A stretch of 64,000 nucleotides of DNA from assembly GCA_008360975.2 (NCBI GenBank), contig CM039184.1, forward strand, positions 47,501,797-47,565,796, in the 5' to 3' direction. The position numbers were made by a program, and so were the translations under genes. Under the pieces are notes generated by a model. That model made no database searches. It had not been told where the DNA came from and saw only the letters and a program-made list of their open reading frames with translations. How positions within the stretch are numbered: position 1 is the stretch's first letter; the number at the start of each line of letters is the position of its first letter. The stretch comes from Lichenostomus cassidix (taxonomy: Eukaryota > Chordata > Aves > Passeriformes > Meliphagidae). Positions 56,201 through 63,800 of this stretch are shown here, in pieces.

Positions 56201-57317
56201 AGATAAATTATATATATGGGATAAATATTTTAGAACTTTTATCTTGATTTTTCTGAAGGCCTGTGTTTCTCTGCCTAAGGCATTAGTGTGGCATATACTG
56301 TTTCAAATACAGATATTCTGCTCCTTCTACAAAATAGATAGAATACAGATATTAATAAAAGAGACCTCTAAGGTTTCATTCCCCTGAAATTTTCATGTGG
56401 GAAAACCGTCATTGCTGCCACCCTGCACCTAGTTAGATCTACTTTGCAGATTAAACAGAATGGAATTTGCAAGTATACATATTTACATGTAGGGAACAGT
56501 AGATAACATCGTAAACTCATTAGAATTAATATAATAGGAGTGGAAACATGACACATCCCTGTAAATGACACATCCCTGTACAGGAGACCTGTATAGATCT
56601 CCAGCAAAGCACCAGTTAAATCCTCTGTTACATTTCTCTCCTAATCCATACATGGGAAGCACAACATACATATTTCTCCTCAGCAAACATGAGGTCAATT
56701 TTGAAAAACAAAGTTCACACTCAATATGCAGTGTGGAGCTGTTTTATGGTAGAAGGACCAGTGAGCCTCTCTCATGCAACAACAGAAAGTGGATAGCAAT
56801 GGGAATGGGACAGAATATTGAGAAATCCTAAAGGAGAGCAGTTTGACCAAAGGGAAGAATAGTGTGTGGAGTTAAAAGGAACAGAGAGAGGGCTTGCAGC
56901 CAGCAGAACTGCATCACCTACCTGAAATACTTTTGCCAAATTGTCAAAAAGGGCTTGACCAGCGCTGACTTTATGCTTGACTCCCCTGACTGTGCCATTT
57001 TTGCTGAGGATGTTGACTCGCTTTGTACCAAACCCCTTCTCTTTAGTGGCTCTGACTAAAATGAGCAAGTCATCCTGCTCGTTCTCATTTTCATCACACT
57101 CCGACCCTATGTGTCCATTCTGCTGCCCGTCCACTTCGCTCAGCCGGCTGGTCTGGTCAGTCTCAGAGCTGCTGGCATACTCAGAGTCCAGAGAGTCAGC
57201 AGCCTCACCGTCGGCGTACACCTCCTTCAGCACGCGCCCGCTGTGCGAGGACGCCACGCGGAACCGAACCTTCCTCGAGAGCCGCTCGCTGTCCGCCTTC
57301 ACCTCGCTTTTGAACAT
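14103..57317 (-). CDS. GRXCR1: GRXCR1, glutaredoxin and cysteine-rich domain containing 1 (four coding exons, joined)
   Basis: The coding join on the minus strand is 57317-56922, 23362-23123, 16006-15941 and 14282-14103. It gives 293 residues plus TAA, close to the roughly 290 of mammalian GRXCR1. Exons 1, 2 and 3 end in phase 0 and each intron is GT...AG. Residues 1-132 are charged and probably disordered. Residues 141-234 form a glutaredoxin-like domain ([13 protein letters not shown] strand-helix start; cis-Pro region [14 protein letters not shown] at 200-213). Residues 242-291 hold four CxxC pairs in a DnaJ-like zinc-ribbon pattern. In vertebrates the protein acts in the stereocilia of inner-ear hair cells, where it controls bundle dimensions and actin organisation. 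Loss causes deafness in man (DFNB25) and in the pirouette mouse. The gene is large because intron 1 is about 33.6 kb and contains a retrovirus. The frame is intact, so the gene looks functional. Confidence 0.96.
14283..15940 (-). other. GRXCR1: GRXCR1 intron 3
   Basis: This is the shortest intron of the gene (1658 bases). The donor is GTAATT and the acceptor is GAGCAG after a strong polypyrimidine stretch. The only notable content is a 26-bp tandem duplication at 15618-15669. Confidence 0.9.
15618..15669. repeat. 26-bp tandem duplication in GRXCR1 intron 3
   Basis: Two adjacent 26-bp copies (15618-15643 and 15644-15669) begin AAGGTTAAATA and end AAGTTATGGGA. They differ at one position (C/T), so the duplication is recent. 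It lies about 270 bases downstream of the exon 3 donor on the minus strand. Confidence 0.9.
15941..16006 (-). CDS. GRXCR1: GRXCR1 exon 3: end of the glutaredoxin fold
   Basis: This short 66-base exon encodes residues 213-234, starting [10 protein letters not shown] and ending LLTKIE, after the acceptor CCTAATAG and before the donor GTAATT. It supplies the second Gly of the GG turn (LG|GAEK) and the last helix of the glutaredoxin domain. Both flanking introns are phase 0. It is too short to be seen by ORF length and was found from the conserved protein context. Confidence 0.95.
16007..23122 (-). other. GRXCR1: GRXCR1 intron 2
   Basis: This is a 7.1-kb intron with donor GTAAGT and acceptor CCTAATAG. 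It has a T-rich run near 19970-19985 and moderately GC-rich patches near 19060-19200 and 21070-21400. I see no CR1, LTR or RNA gene. Frames of up to about 117 codons in the GC-richer patches have no recognisable similarity. Confidence 0.85.
23123..23362 (-). CDS. GRXCR1: GRXCR1 exon 2: core of the glutaredoxin-like domain
   Basis: This 240-base exon encodes residues 133-212. The acceptor is TTTTCCAG and the donor is GTAAGT after CTTGGG. It begins [16 protein letters not shown] and ends FIDGHYLG. The first beta strand leads into T-T-S-L-R-V, where classical glutaredoxins have the CxxC catalytic pair. Here the first position is Ser148 (AGT codon) and no CxxC is present. Cys159 lies one helix turn region later, in FERCELVRK. 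The cis-proline Pro202 and the GG turn expected to bind glutathione are kept. This exon is the most strongly conserved part of the gene. Confidence 0.97.
24545..24563 (+). repeat. A-rich run in intron 1
   Basis: This is a short near-pure A run beginning in the sequence CTAAACACAAAAAA. It has no associated retrocopy that I can see. Confidence 0.7.
26998..27150 (-). mobile_element. CR1 LINE 3' fragment, beside the retroviral insertion
   Basis: The sequence starts TCATAGAATCATAGAATGG and continues GTTTGGGTTGTAAGGGACC, the reverse complement of a CR1 3' end, so the element lies on the minus strand. Recognisable CR1 sequence (GCAGGGACACCTCCCACCAG, GACCAGG) runs to about 27125 and then becomes divergent. 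The retrovirus inserted right after it at 27150. No reading frame remains. Confidence 0.85.
27146..27150. repeat. Target-site duplication, left copy (ATCCC)
   Basis: ATCCC directly precedes the left LTR and recurs directly after the right LTR at 33115-33119. The next base outward does not match, so the duplication is 5 bp. Five bp is typical of spuma/ERV-L-type integrases, while 6 bp is usual for alpha- and betaretroviruses. Confidence 0.9.
27412..27417 (-). promoter_or_regulatory. TATA-like element in the 3' LTR
   Basis: In element sense the sequence reads TGGATATAACC. It is the only TATA-like run in the LTR and sits at a plausible U3/R border. The same sequence is in the 5' LTR at 32865-32870, where it would drive proviral transcription. 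There is no experimental support. Confidence 0.4.
27505..27610 (-). repeat. 56-bp imperfect direct repeat in U3 of the 3' LTR
   Basis: GATGGCCCATTGCCTGTCAT occurs at 27505 and again at 27561, a period of 56 bp. The following bases are partly conserved (GCGGGGTGGGT against CCGGAGTGGGT). Repeated blocks in this part of U3 are often enhancers. The matching pair in the 5' LTR starts at 32958 and 33014, where the second copy carries a C-to-T change. Confidence 0.85.
27662..28594 (-). pseudogene. Retroviral integrase, broken by four stops
   Basis: Integrase inserts the reverse-transcribed DNA into host chromatin. The HHCC zinc module starts at H 28532-28534 (HDASGH) and ends with CETC. The catalytic acids form a D,D(35)E set: D at 28331-28333 (WQVDY), D at 28154-28156 (ESDNG) and E at 28046-28048 (KVER). 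A C-terminal SH3-like region follows (GKGKPIRG). Stops are TGA 28115, TGA 27983, TAG 27956 and TAG 27758 (lowest coordinate of each codon). The frame then runs to a TAA at 27662-27664 that touches the 3' LTR, so there is no room for env. All three catalytic acids are kept, so the damage is only the stops. Confidence 0.92.
27665..27675 (-). promoter_or_regulatory. Polypurine tract of the retrovirus
   Basis: In element sense AAGGGGTGGAT lies directly before the terminal stop and the 3' LTR. It is purine-rich apart from two T. It is where plus-strand DNA synthesis should be primed. It overlaps the last codons of pol, showing how compact the element is. Confidence 0.65.
28595..29413 (-). pseudogene. 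Retroviral RT connection and RNase H, broken by two stops
   Basis: RNase H removes the RNA strand during reverse transcription. The catalytic acids are visible: D at 29009-29011 (LFTDGS), E at 28895-28897 (VAELKA), D at 28823-28825 (YTDSW) and D at 28670-28672 (HVDAH). The connection segment precedes them ([21 protein letters not shown]). Two TAG stops lie close together at 28973-28975 and 28958-28960, between the first and second acids. The segment is preceded by a third TAG at 29414-29416. All stay in one frame, so no base has been gained or lost out of frame. Confidence 0.9.
29414..30538 (-). pseudogene. Retroviral reverse transcriptase, broken, with YIDN active site
   Basis: Reverse transcriptase copies the viral RNA to DNA. 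The finger/palm motifs run in order: [20 protein letters not shown], then the first catalytic D at 30131-30133 ([10 protein letters not shown]), then LPQG at 30026-30037. A TAG stop at 30023-30025 follows immediately. The catalytic box at 29936-29947 reads Y-I-D-N where active enzymes have two adjacent aspartates, so one metal-binding acid is lost. FLGVKW and the thumb region ([18 protein letters not shown]) follow. The segment ends at the TAG at 29414-29416. The copy is therefore doubly inactive. Confidence 0.93.
30539..30880 (-). pseudogene. Retroviral aspartic protease (retropepsin)
   Basis: The protease cleaves the polyprotein. The active-site motif [10 protein letters not shown] has its Asp at 30770-30772, and the flap/dimer region ends with CILGIDYL. 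About 95 residues are open, the normal size of a retropepsin monomer, which works as a dimer. It is bounded by in-frame TAG codons at 30881-30883 (upstream) and 30539-30541 (downstream). It shares the frame of gag and pol, so no frameshift would be needed between them. Confidence 0.92.
30884..31093 (-). pseudogene. Gag-pro linker, same frame
   Basis: Seventy codons lie between two TAG stops (31094-31096 and 30881-30883). The translation is polar, with one cysteine ([10 protein letters not shown]), and shows no CCHC zinc knuckle where orthoretroviral nucleocapsid would sit. It may be the C-terminal part of Gag or a spacer read through into protease. Confidence 0.6.
31094..32545 (-). CDS. Gag-like protein with membrane-spanning N-terminus (483 codons open)
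   Basis: The first in-frame ATG after the primer binding site is at 32543-32545, and the frame is open to TAG 31094-31096. Residues 3-30 and 37-51 are strongly hydrophobic. Two N-glycosylation sequons (N69-L-T, N80-R-T) follow, then a clear membrane segment at about 116-137. Next come an acidic-basic stretch ([18 protein letters not shown]) and a lysine/serine-rich linker. From about residue 235 there is a helical, capsid-like region rich in W and L ([13 protein letters not shown] onward). No zinc knuckle is seen. Position between PBS and protease makes it gag. The membrane part is not what orthoretroviral matrix looks like. The TAG end may be a break, because the frame continues. Confidence 0.7.
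   Translation of the reverse strand: MLSLSIWVLYLALYIFPQMGNYLPVVLLLLRSGHGMKIALLVYYAYCIVTCEAMNTIRYIYSTLSAWPNLTCSIWDLLSNRTHPLGLGGESGFFQHFRPGTAIFDNIELSLDAKDGIIFLLVLFSFFSATSTVYLMLRNRTILGVVQRLLEEEEKRNKSAGKRKRTKGAVNVSTQTIAESEQPKPVAVAPVQKKKSKSKSVRTATDEDAAGPSHQSEETEPEIITHSLSLGELRDLRREFTWQANESILTWLLRIWDAAANDTILDGSEARQLRSLSQDVVIDQEIGKTQETLSLWRRLLLSVRDRYLCKEDLQMHQRKWNTIEQGIRCLRELAVLEIIFSDNEKFPKSPDNVRCTSQMWLRFARLGPEIYSRYLATLQWREGEDQVGVLTNKLRIYEDTVTAPLCTQVSSVETNLAEQVRSLIEESLQKLRKEFKEGFFHVTPKPTRVSAIKSRRPPARERRQTPRRDLWFFLQEHGENMRK
32581..32598 (-). promoter_or_regulatory. Primer binding site, tRNA-Lys type
   Basis: In element sense the 18 bases are TGGCGCCCAACGTGGGGC, which matches the 3' end complement of tRNA-Lys(1,2) as used by several retroviruses. 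It lies 5 bases after the 5' LTR. It identifies the right-hand LTR as 5' and fixes the orientation. Confidence 0.92.
32604..33114 (-). repeat. 5' LTR of the endogenous retrovirus
   Basis: This is a 511-bp copy with the same ends as the 3' LTR (offset 5453) and three mismatches in 511. It holds the TATA-like element at 32865-32870 and the U3 direct repeat from 32958. It would be the proviral promoter and reads in the same direction as GRXCR1. Confidence 0.96.
33115..33119. repeat. Target-site duplication, right copy (ATCCC)
   Basis: The five bases after the 5' LTR equal those before the 3' LTR (27146-27150). An intact duplication shows that the insertion is a single clean integration, not a recombination product. 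Confidence 0.9.
38497..38782 (-). mobile_element. CR1 LINE 3' fragment
   Basis: The sequence begins ATCATAGAACCATAGAATGG and runs through GGCAGGGACACCTTCCACTA and AAAGTAAAGAATTTCTTCCT, a CR1 3' UTR plus the end of ORF2 in reverse orientation. It fades near 38782 (CCTATCACTTCATC). The frame is short and degenerate. Confidence 0.9.
40072..40239 (+). mobile_element. CR1 LINE 3' fragment
   Basis: The sequence starts CATTGCCCAGAGAAGTTG and continues CCCATCCCTGGAAGTGTTCA. It ends with the CR1 tail ATTCTATGATTCTGTGATTC. This is plus orientation, 5'-truncated, with about 168 bases kept. Confidence 0.92.
47484..48022 (-). mobile_element. CR1 LINE, 3' end with ORF2 C-terminus still open
   Basis: The 3' tail is at 47484 (ATCATAGAATTATAGAATGC) and the element extends to about 48022. 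On the minus strand the C-terminal part of the CR1 ORF2 reverse transcriptase is readable from about 47990 to the stop at 47573. Visible motifs include [43 protein letters not shown] and [13 protein letters not shown]. The frame stays open across the whole element and beyond it to 48277. The copy is 5'-truncated and cannot be active. Confidence 0.94.
49384..49417. repeat. 14-bp tandem repeat, 2.4 copies
   Basis: TGTGTAAGCCTACT occurs at 49384-49397 and 49398-49411, followed by TGTGTA. The copies are identical. Confidence 0.9.
50691..50806 (+). repeat. Compound microsatellite (GGAT)n(GGAA)n
   Basis: About six GGAT units (50691 to about 50714) pass directly into about 23 perfect GGAA units ending at 50806. 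The GGAA arm is uninterrupted and so should be highly variable between individuals. GGAA arrays are strings of ETS-factor core sites, but any role here is conjecture. Confidence 0.97.
52900..53420. promoter_or_regulatory. GC-rich intronic patch with three X-box-like motifs, candidate enhancer
   Basis: This patch is clearly richer in G+C and CpG than the surrounding intron. It contains GTTGTTATGCCAAC (53077-53090), GTTGCTATGTCAAC (53137-53150) and GTTGCCATGGAAAC (53194-53207). All fit the palindromic RFX X-box layout (GTTRCC, 0-3 bases, RGYAAC) to varying degrees; the third is nearly canonical. The spacings are 60 and 57 bp. Each motif is preceded by CAG (CCCAG, GCCAG, TGCAG), so the block may be a decayed minisatellite of about 60 bp. 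RFX factors are needed in hair cells, where GRXCR1 acts. Confidence 0.45.
56548..56580. repeat. 16-bp direct duplication near GRXCR1 exon 1
   Basis: ATGACACATCCCTGTA occurs at 56548-56563 and 56565-56580, separated by one A. The copies are identical. It lies about 340 bases into intron 1 from exon 1. Confidence 0.9.
56922..57317 (-). CDS. GRXCR1: GRXCR1 exon 1: start codon and N-terminal region
   Basis: This exon encodes residues 1-132 and ends KVFQ before the donor GTAGGTGATG. The chosen start (ATG 57315-57317, [10 protein letters not shown]) lines up with the mammalian N-terminus and gives the family length. Two other in-frame ATGs lie upstream, at 57327-57329 and 57366-57368. The blocks [45 protein letters not shown] and [11 protein letters not shown] are recognisable GRXCR1 landmarks. 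The middle is acidic and Ser/Glu-rich ([12 protein letters not shown]) and probably unstructured. The exon is CpG-rich in its 5' half. Confidence 0.95.
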
Positions 57318-57420
57318 CGCCTCTTCCATGGACAGAAACAGTTTGCATTGTTCCAGCGTGGTGCCCATCGCATTTGCCAGTTTGTCACACTTAGCAACAA
57401 TATCGGCGCTGTTTTCTGTT
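57190..57420. promoter_or_regulatory. GRXCR1: Small CpG-rich segment over the GRXCR1 start
   Basis: CG dinucleotides are dense from about 57190 to 57420 (for example GTCGGCGTACACC, CACGCGCCCGCTG, GAGAGCCGCTCGCTG) while the flanks have almost none. It covers the 5' end of the coding exon and the presumed 5' UTR. I saw no convincing TATA box upstream. X-box half-sites TAGCAAC (57392-57398) and GTTACC (57506-57511) lie here and just upstream. Confidence 0.5.
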
Positions 57421-57434
57421 GACAGGGGTTCTCA
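57318..57434 (-). other. GRXCR1: GRXCR1 5' UTR or N-terminal extension, open in frame
   Basis: Upstream of the chosen start the frame stays open to a TGA at 57432-57434. The first ATG in it (57366-57368) has G at -3 and G at +4, a strong initiation context, and would add 17 residues beginning [12 protein letters not shown]. Which ATG is used cannot be decided here. Confidence 0.55.
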
Positions 57435-57646
57435 TATTAAACTAAAGAGGGTTCCCGAGAAGCCACTGCCGTTCTGCAGTTAATAATGGATGCATTTGTG
57501 CTATGGTTACCTTTAAACTAAAACCTGAAAAGCGATCTCATTAATTAAATATTAAAAAGACATTGTGTACTTTTTAGCACTGAGGAAGAAAGCAAGAAAG
57601 GGAGAAATTATATTCATTGATTAAAATAAAAATTCAGACTCATTAA

Positions 57647-57729
57647 GGGAGGAGAGGGAGAGGGAGAGGGAGAGGGAGAGGGAGAGGGAGAGGGAGAGGG
57701 AGAGGGAGAGGGAGAGGGAGAGGGAGAGG
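57647..57729 (+). repeat. (AGAGGG)n hexanucleotide purine tract upstream of GRXCR1
   Basis: About 13 tandem AGAGGG units form an 83-base, essentially all-purine strand starting about 330 bases upstream of the GRXCR1 start codon. The GRXCR1 coding strand is the pyrimidine strand. Such mirror-type tracts can form triplex DNA and vary in length. Confidence 0.95.
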
Positions 57730-57740
57730 AGCATTTGGAT

Positions 57741-57854
57741 AATGCTCTCAGGCACAAGGTGTGACTCTTGGGGTGTCCTGTGCAGGGCCAGGAGTTGGAC
57801 TTTGCTAATCCTTGTAGGTCACTTCCAACTCATAGTAGTGATTCTGTGATTCTA
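57741..57854 (+). mobile_element. CR1 LINE 3' fragment upstream of GRXCR1
   Basis: CTTGGGGTGTCCTGTGCAGG, GCCAGGAGTTGGACTTTG and the tail AGTGATTCTGTGATTCT mark a CR1-family 3' end in plus orientation, of a different subfamily from the other copies here. It directly follows the AGAGGG tract. Confidence 0.88.
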
Positions 57855-60800
57855 CAATAAACAAAATAACAGAAATTACACAAGTTTATATGAATGCAGT
57901 TTGATTCACTAAAAAAGGCAAAGAGAAGGAGTTTTCCTCAAGATCTATAAAGGCAAAACTGTTTATGTTCATTGCACCTGAGGGAAAAAAAAACAAAAAC
58001 TTCAGCACCTGAGTCAATGATGAGCACATTTCTTTCATCAAAACAATTAACTTCCCTGCCAATCAGACCTCATTCATGGAAGTCTGCTTTTTATACAAGC
58101 TGAAGGAGATTCAGCAGGGAGCTCTGACTTGATGGGTTTTGATGCTGGTCTTTTCACAGACTGGCAGAGCAGTGGAGAAGCAATTAGTCAGAATTTGTTG
58201 CACAGAATAACACAATGTTATTAAATAAAACAGAGACACAGCAAGTACCACACAGCAACCACAGCATATGTTCTGTTTTGTCAGGGACTGGGCAAGGGAA
58301 TCTGAACAAGGAGTAAGTGAAAGTTAATTAATTGAGGCAGCAGGGATCAACAATGGGAAGTAGGGTAAGGTGGATTCATCCACGGGAAATCATATTGCCC
58401 TATCCTAGCACATCACAAGTAGTGGTTGCCACAGTATTCAGCATCCAGCTCTAGATGTAAAAATAACCAACCCACACTTGAGGTTTCTGGTTATGTCTAC
58501 TCAATATCATGTAGTAGCACCTTAAACCCCCAAGCTGATTCTGAGTTTGCATGGTGATTCCTACTTGCAGTGCTATTTCTGTGTTTCCTTCATTTAAAGA
58601 AAAATGCAGCATCAAGAACTCAATCCTCTTCTCACTTTCCTGACAAACATTCCCTAGACACTCTCTACAGCTTCATTTTCTCTCTAGACTCATGAATACT
58701 GAATTGCTTCCTGAAGCCTATGACCCCTGACAGTGTAGGCATGAAATGAGTCCCCAGATGCCCAGCCAACCCAGAATGGTAATGCCTGCAGTCAAAAGCA
58801 GCTGCAGAGCTTTGAGCATCAGAGACCTTCTGGTCAAGATTTTAGAAATGCAGGCTCAAATCTTTCAGCAATTATGTGGGGGTTATTGTGACTTTATTTT
58901 GAACAAGATGCATGAAATTATTGCTCCTCAGCCCAAATAGAATCACGATTTTCAAGGCTGAAATCTAAAATTAATTTCCCATCCACAAAGTGGAAACATA
59001 ATGATTAGTGGAATTTCATAGCACTAGTGTTTGCCACACTTTTTTCTAAATGAGATGATTCACTATATTATTAACTACTATAATTAATACAGAAAAAATA
59101 GGCAAAAATAATAAGTTACAAGAGTTAAAATACATTGTTACTTATCTTTCAAAGAAGAAAAACGTCTACTATCAAAGTCTGTACTAATATTGAACACAGT
59201 TATAAGATGCTTTGTGAAACTCATTTGAGGAGGAGGATGCTGACTCACACTGATTGTGTCATAGCCACTTGCCCACAGGAGTTTTGACAAGAAATACAGT
59301 TCATTATTACTAAAATGTGACTCAGAACATTCTGTAGAAGAACGAATATTTCAAAGTGTCTTTTATGGAATTATCCAAACAGGGCTGCAAGATACCTGGA
59401 GAAATTATCCAGTCTGCTAAGTATCCCAAAGTTAACTGTATCATAGTGTTTCCATTATTATCTGAGTGGCTTTCTCTTGGAAACCTTCATTAATTAACTT
59501 TGTTCCTATTCATTTTTATTTAAATAATACAACCCAACTGTTTTTCAATTAGCTGCCACACATAAAAAATATGAACTTCTCTAACAGAAATATTTTGCAC
59601 AAAAATTTTATCATATTTTTATCTTCTCCAATTGACACTATATATCCTTTAACAGAAACCAGGCAATGGGAAAGCTTGCATTGTCTGCAGTGCAAAGGAT
59701 TTGATGCTACCTGAGTGATTTAGAAAGTTAATGTAGCATTGAATAAATGCAGAATTAATCAGTACCACATTTAAAAACACTCCAAATACTGTTAGCATCT
59801 TGTTCTCTGTTAGTAGAAAATTATCTCATTGTTTAGTTCCATGGCAATTCCATTGTTCACTGGGAAATATTTTTATGTCTGGTTATAACAAATAAGAAAC
59901 TGTATGCACAGTTTTCTCTGCAGAAAAATAATTATGCAGAGTGAAGTGTGCCTCTTGACAGAAGCATTTACATGCATAAGACTTCATCCTGATGTTCCAG
60001 CTGCAGACCTTCTGTGAGGGAATATGTGACTTTGGGGCTAAGTGAACATATCCAGTAATAAACAGATTACAAACACTAAATAGGTTGTATTCATGACATA
60101 AGACATCTGAGAGTTCAAAAATCTGAGATGCACATATTCGTACCATCTGCCTGGGTGCATGTCCTCAACAACAGCAAAAATGCAGACTAAAATTATATTA
60201 AATGCTTAAACGAACTCCACTTGTGCAGTTTGATGCTGCACCCTGCCAACTGTTATATTTCTGTTCATCATTTTTAGCTTCCCTACACACACTTCTTTTC
60301 ATTCGAAGGCTTATTTCATTTAATGAAAAGTATCCATTAAAAACTAATGTGGAGGGGGGGTTGCAGTAATGAGATATTTCTTGTCCATAATTATTACTCC
60401 TCCTGAATCATTTAGCTATTGTTAGATTTTATTTCTGCTTAGTTTGGTTCTAACGTTCTGCCATTGATTAATTCGAGGCCAGGGGATCCAGCAACCATAA
60501 AGTCAAAGCACACAGGAAATAAACTGTTTCTACAGAGATCTCTCCTGAATTGAGAAGCACTCTGTTAAAAAAAGAGCAAACACGTGGAAATGAGCTATTT
60601 CATCCATTGCCTCTTATGTGACTCTGTTTCATTTCACAAGGAACTGGACCAACCCCTTACCTGGATGTTGTGATAAATAACATGGCTGCCAATAACATCC
60701 TCAGATTTTATCATGTTCAATGTATAACTAAGTGGAAAGGAACAAAGAAGATGATGCTTCTGCTAGTTGTTGGCTTCTGATGCTTCTGCTTGACATAGAA

Positions 60801-63800
60801 CTAAGATATCAGTACTGGAGCAGGGAACAGATGCTGCACGTGGCAAATAGAAAGACAAACATCTACTCTGAGACTGACACCTGAGAATTCACACTCCATG
60901 CAAGAAGGTACCTGCAGAGGCAACTCGTCACACCTTTCATCCATGACAAAGTAGAGGAAGTCTACCTAATAAATTTAGCCCCAATATTTACCTTTTAAAT
61001 TACTGATATTAGCTCAGGTAAGTCAAAGCTGTTAATAATTTTAAAATTAAAAAACTAAGCTAAAGCAGCAATCACATTGTGCCAAGTGAGAGCTTTATAG
61101 CTGTATCAGGAAGGGGGGGAAAAGAGCAGAAGAGAATAGAAGGAAATTCTAATCTCATTTATAATTCTGATATAATTTCTTTAATGTATAGGTAAATCTT
61201 GCTGTGAGAGTTCATCATACATATACATACTTCAATTTCAGCAGCTTACGCAAGCGGACAATCTAACCTAGGTATTCCATTTCACTAAGTTTGGAGCATT
61301 ACCAGCTTCATCTCAGAAAAGAACCACAATTCAATAACATTAAACTGCAGCAAAATGTTTGAAAGGATATCTAGAAATGTATTAAGCAGCAAAGATTGTT
61401 TGCACTTTGCTGAAGAAGTGTAGAGTGTGCTGTTTGAAATTTCTAAAAAAATGTACCTCATGACATTTCCATGGATCAGAGAATAAAAGGTATGAAAAAA
61501 TAATATAATTTGTAGTATTCAAATAGCAGCAAAATGGAACCTGAATCACGAAATGAGGTTTTGGGAGAAAAAAGATGTCAAAAAAAGAAATAAGATATGC
61601 TGAAATCAACAACTGCCTTCTTAATTTCTGAACAAAGTATCATTTTAATAGACTGGTTTACCCCATGACAAAGCACTATATGCTCTGTTTTGATGCACAG
61701 TGTATGCAGGACCATTTTGTGTGATGTATTTGCAGGTTACTAAGTATATATAGCAAATCTGTAGGCTGACTTGATACCATCCACACTGGTGTCATTCATC
61801 CTTAGACAGATGGTATGAATTCACAGTGACATGCCTTGTGATACTAATTTTTTTTTCACTCTACAAAAGACTGTTTCCAACTCTATCACACTGGTAGTAA
61901 TCAGAAGCATATTCTGAAATCTCTAATTCTTAATGCAAAATTAACAAAGCAATCACCAGGATGCAGATATTCAAAAGACCTGGGTTTCCCACCTGTTGCT
62001 GGGGAGAACGTATTTTGGTTTGTAAAAGTAAGTGTGTGGTAAACTTTGTTTATTTTGCTACAAGTAAGTAAAGTTTGTGAGCAATATACTCTATGCTTTA
62101 GAGATTACAAAAGCAGATGATTTGAACAGTGAATGCTAACCAAATTGCTTCTGTCTGAGACAGATTTAGTGCTTTTCCCAATTGTTCAGAGAAGGACCAT
62201 TCCCACTTGCTAAGTTGGCAAAACATCTGCCTACTTTTCTGCAGGTCCAGAATAACATTTTAACTGTAGTAAAGTTCATGAGGGCAGACAGAGCACATTC
62301 AGGTCCCCATCAGGGAACTCTTGCATCTGGCAGTTGTTTGTCAGGTGTAGCAGCTGCTAAATGGAAATCATACAAACAAGAGCAAACCAAGGGTACTGTC
62401 ACTATTATGATGCCTAATTATTCATATGACAAGTGCTTTACTGTCATTTCATTTTATTTGCAGATTTCATTTAACTTCTGTTAAATCATTGTTAGACAGA
62501 ATGTGAGGGTTTCTGTGTCTATACTTCTGTTTACATTAGTGAATTGGGTGCACTGCTTGTTTAATTTATATAGTGAAGGAATTAAATGAATGAGGATATC
62601 AAGACTCATAACTAGGCCATTCACTCAAGTGCACAAGGAGGTAGGGGACATATGGGATCTTTCTGCCATCCTTTTCGCCAGGGTGAGCAGAAAGTCTCCA
62701 TTTCCAAAATCCTTAGGGAGAAATCCTCTACATTCCATTTGGAAATGCAATCAGTTACTATCCTGAACTTGAAATTCACAGCCATTTCAACAGATCATTC
62801 ATTTCTACTTTTCCCACCGTAGGTTTTCATAGGAGTCAAGCTGCTGAGCTAAGCACAGCAGCAACAGTACATGAAAAGCTTCTGTCATTACATGGTGCTT
62901 CAAGACTTAATTTGTTTATTTACACTGAACAAAGTAAAAGGTCAGACCTTAAATGTGTCACATATCTGAGTCTTGCAAGGCAAAGACCAGCTTTCCTTCA
63001 GGAAAGCCTGGAAAACACTTATAGCATACTGACTAGAGTAGTAAAAGTAGTGGCTGGAAATTTTGATCTATGTCAGCTCATAACAAGCATTATTTTTTAT
63101 TACTTCTCTTACCTAGCTGGTATAAAAATGTATTGTTTTCAGCTCTTTTTTTTCCCATTCAAGTAAGTGGTCATCATAGGATGTGTGTAAATGTTAACTG
63201 TCTCTCCAGAAGCTCTAGCCTGTAGCTAGCCACCAAAGTATTTGGTGGACACAAATTTTATCATCTAAACTAGGACTGAGTTCCTATGCTGGGCTCCATT
63301 AAGATCTCTGTTATATCTTCTCCTGTGTTCTAGTTGAACAGGAAAAAATCATGAGAGGAAAATATTTCCAGTAAAGCAGCAATTTGTAGAGGAAAGAACT
63401 TTGTTGTGGAAAAAAAAATGTTTTAAAGATGGGGTCCATCAGAAAAAAACTCTTCAATTCAGCAGAGAACAAAAAATGCATGCTGTAATAGGCAATAACT
63501 CAGCCAGACTGTTCCTTCGTGTGATGTACTGGACAGATATTAAATAGACATAAAATTCCACCTACCCAAGTAACACCACCAGTTTGTGGGGCCACATATG
63601 CAGTAAAGTTATGTCCTCCTTGGGGGGTAGGATTAAGCACAGAGTGTGCACCTCTCCACCAATCCATCTCCCTGACAGGTAAGTCCCAGGGAAGGAGATA
63701 TGGATGTCAGAATCTAGCACAGAACACATCTAAGGCTCAACCAAAGGATTGCAAGACTGTGGAGCAACCATTAAAAAAAAAAAAAAAAAGACAAAAATGT

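Larger units (their letters stand above)
23363..56921 (-). other. GRXCR1: GRXCR1 intron 1 (33.6 kb)
   Basis: The donor is GTAGGT after TTTCAG and the acceptor is TTTTCCAG. The intron carries a complete endogenous retrovirus (27151-33114), four CR1 fragments, a GGAT/GGAA microsatellite, a GC-rich patch with X-box-like motifs (52900-53400) and short duplications. The stretches 23363-26990, 33120-38490, 40240-47480, 48030-50680, 50810-52890 and 53410-56540 are AT-rich and hold nothing I can name. Confidence 0.9.

Noticed and set aside
56977..57483. 168- and 103-residue plus-strand frames opposite GRXCR1 exon 1
   Set aside because: They are antisense shadows of a conserved GC-rich coding exon. 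The minus-strand frame is the one with clear GRXCR1 identity and splice sites.
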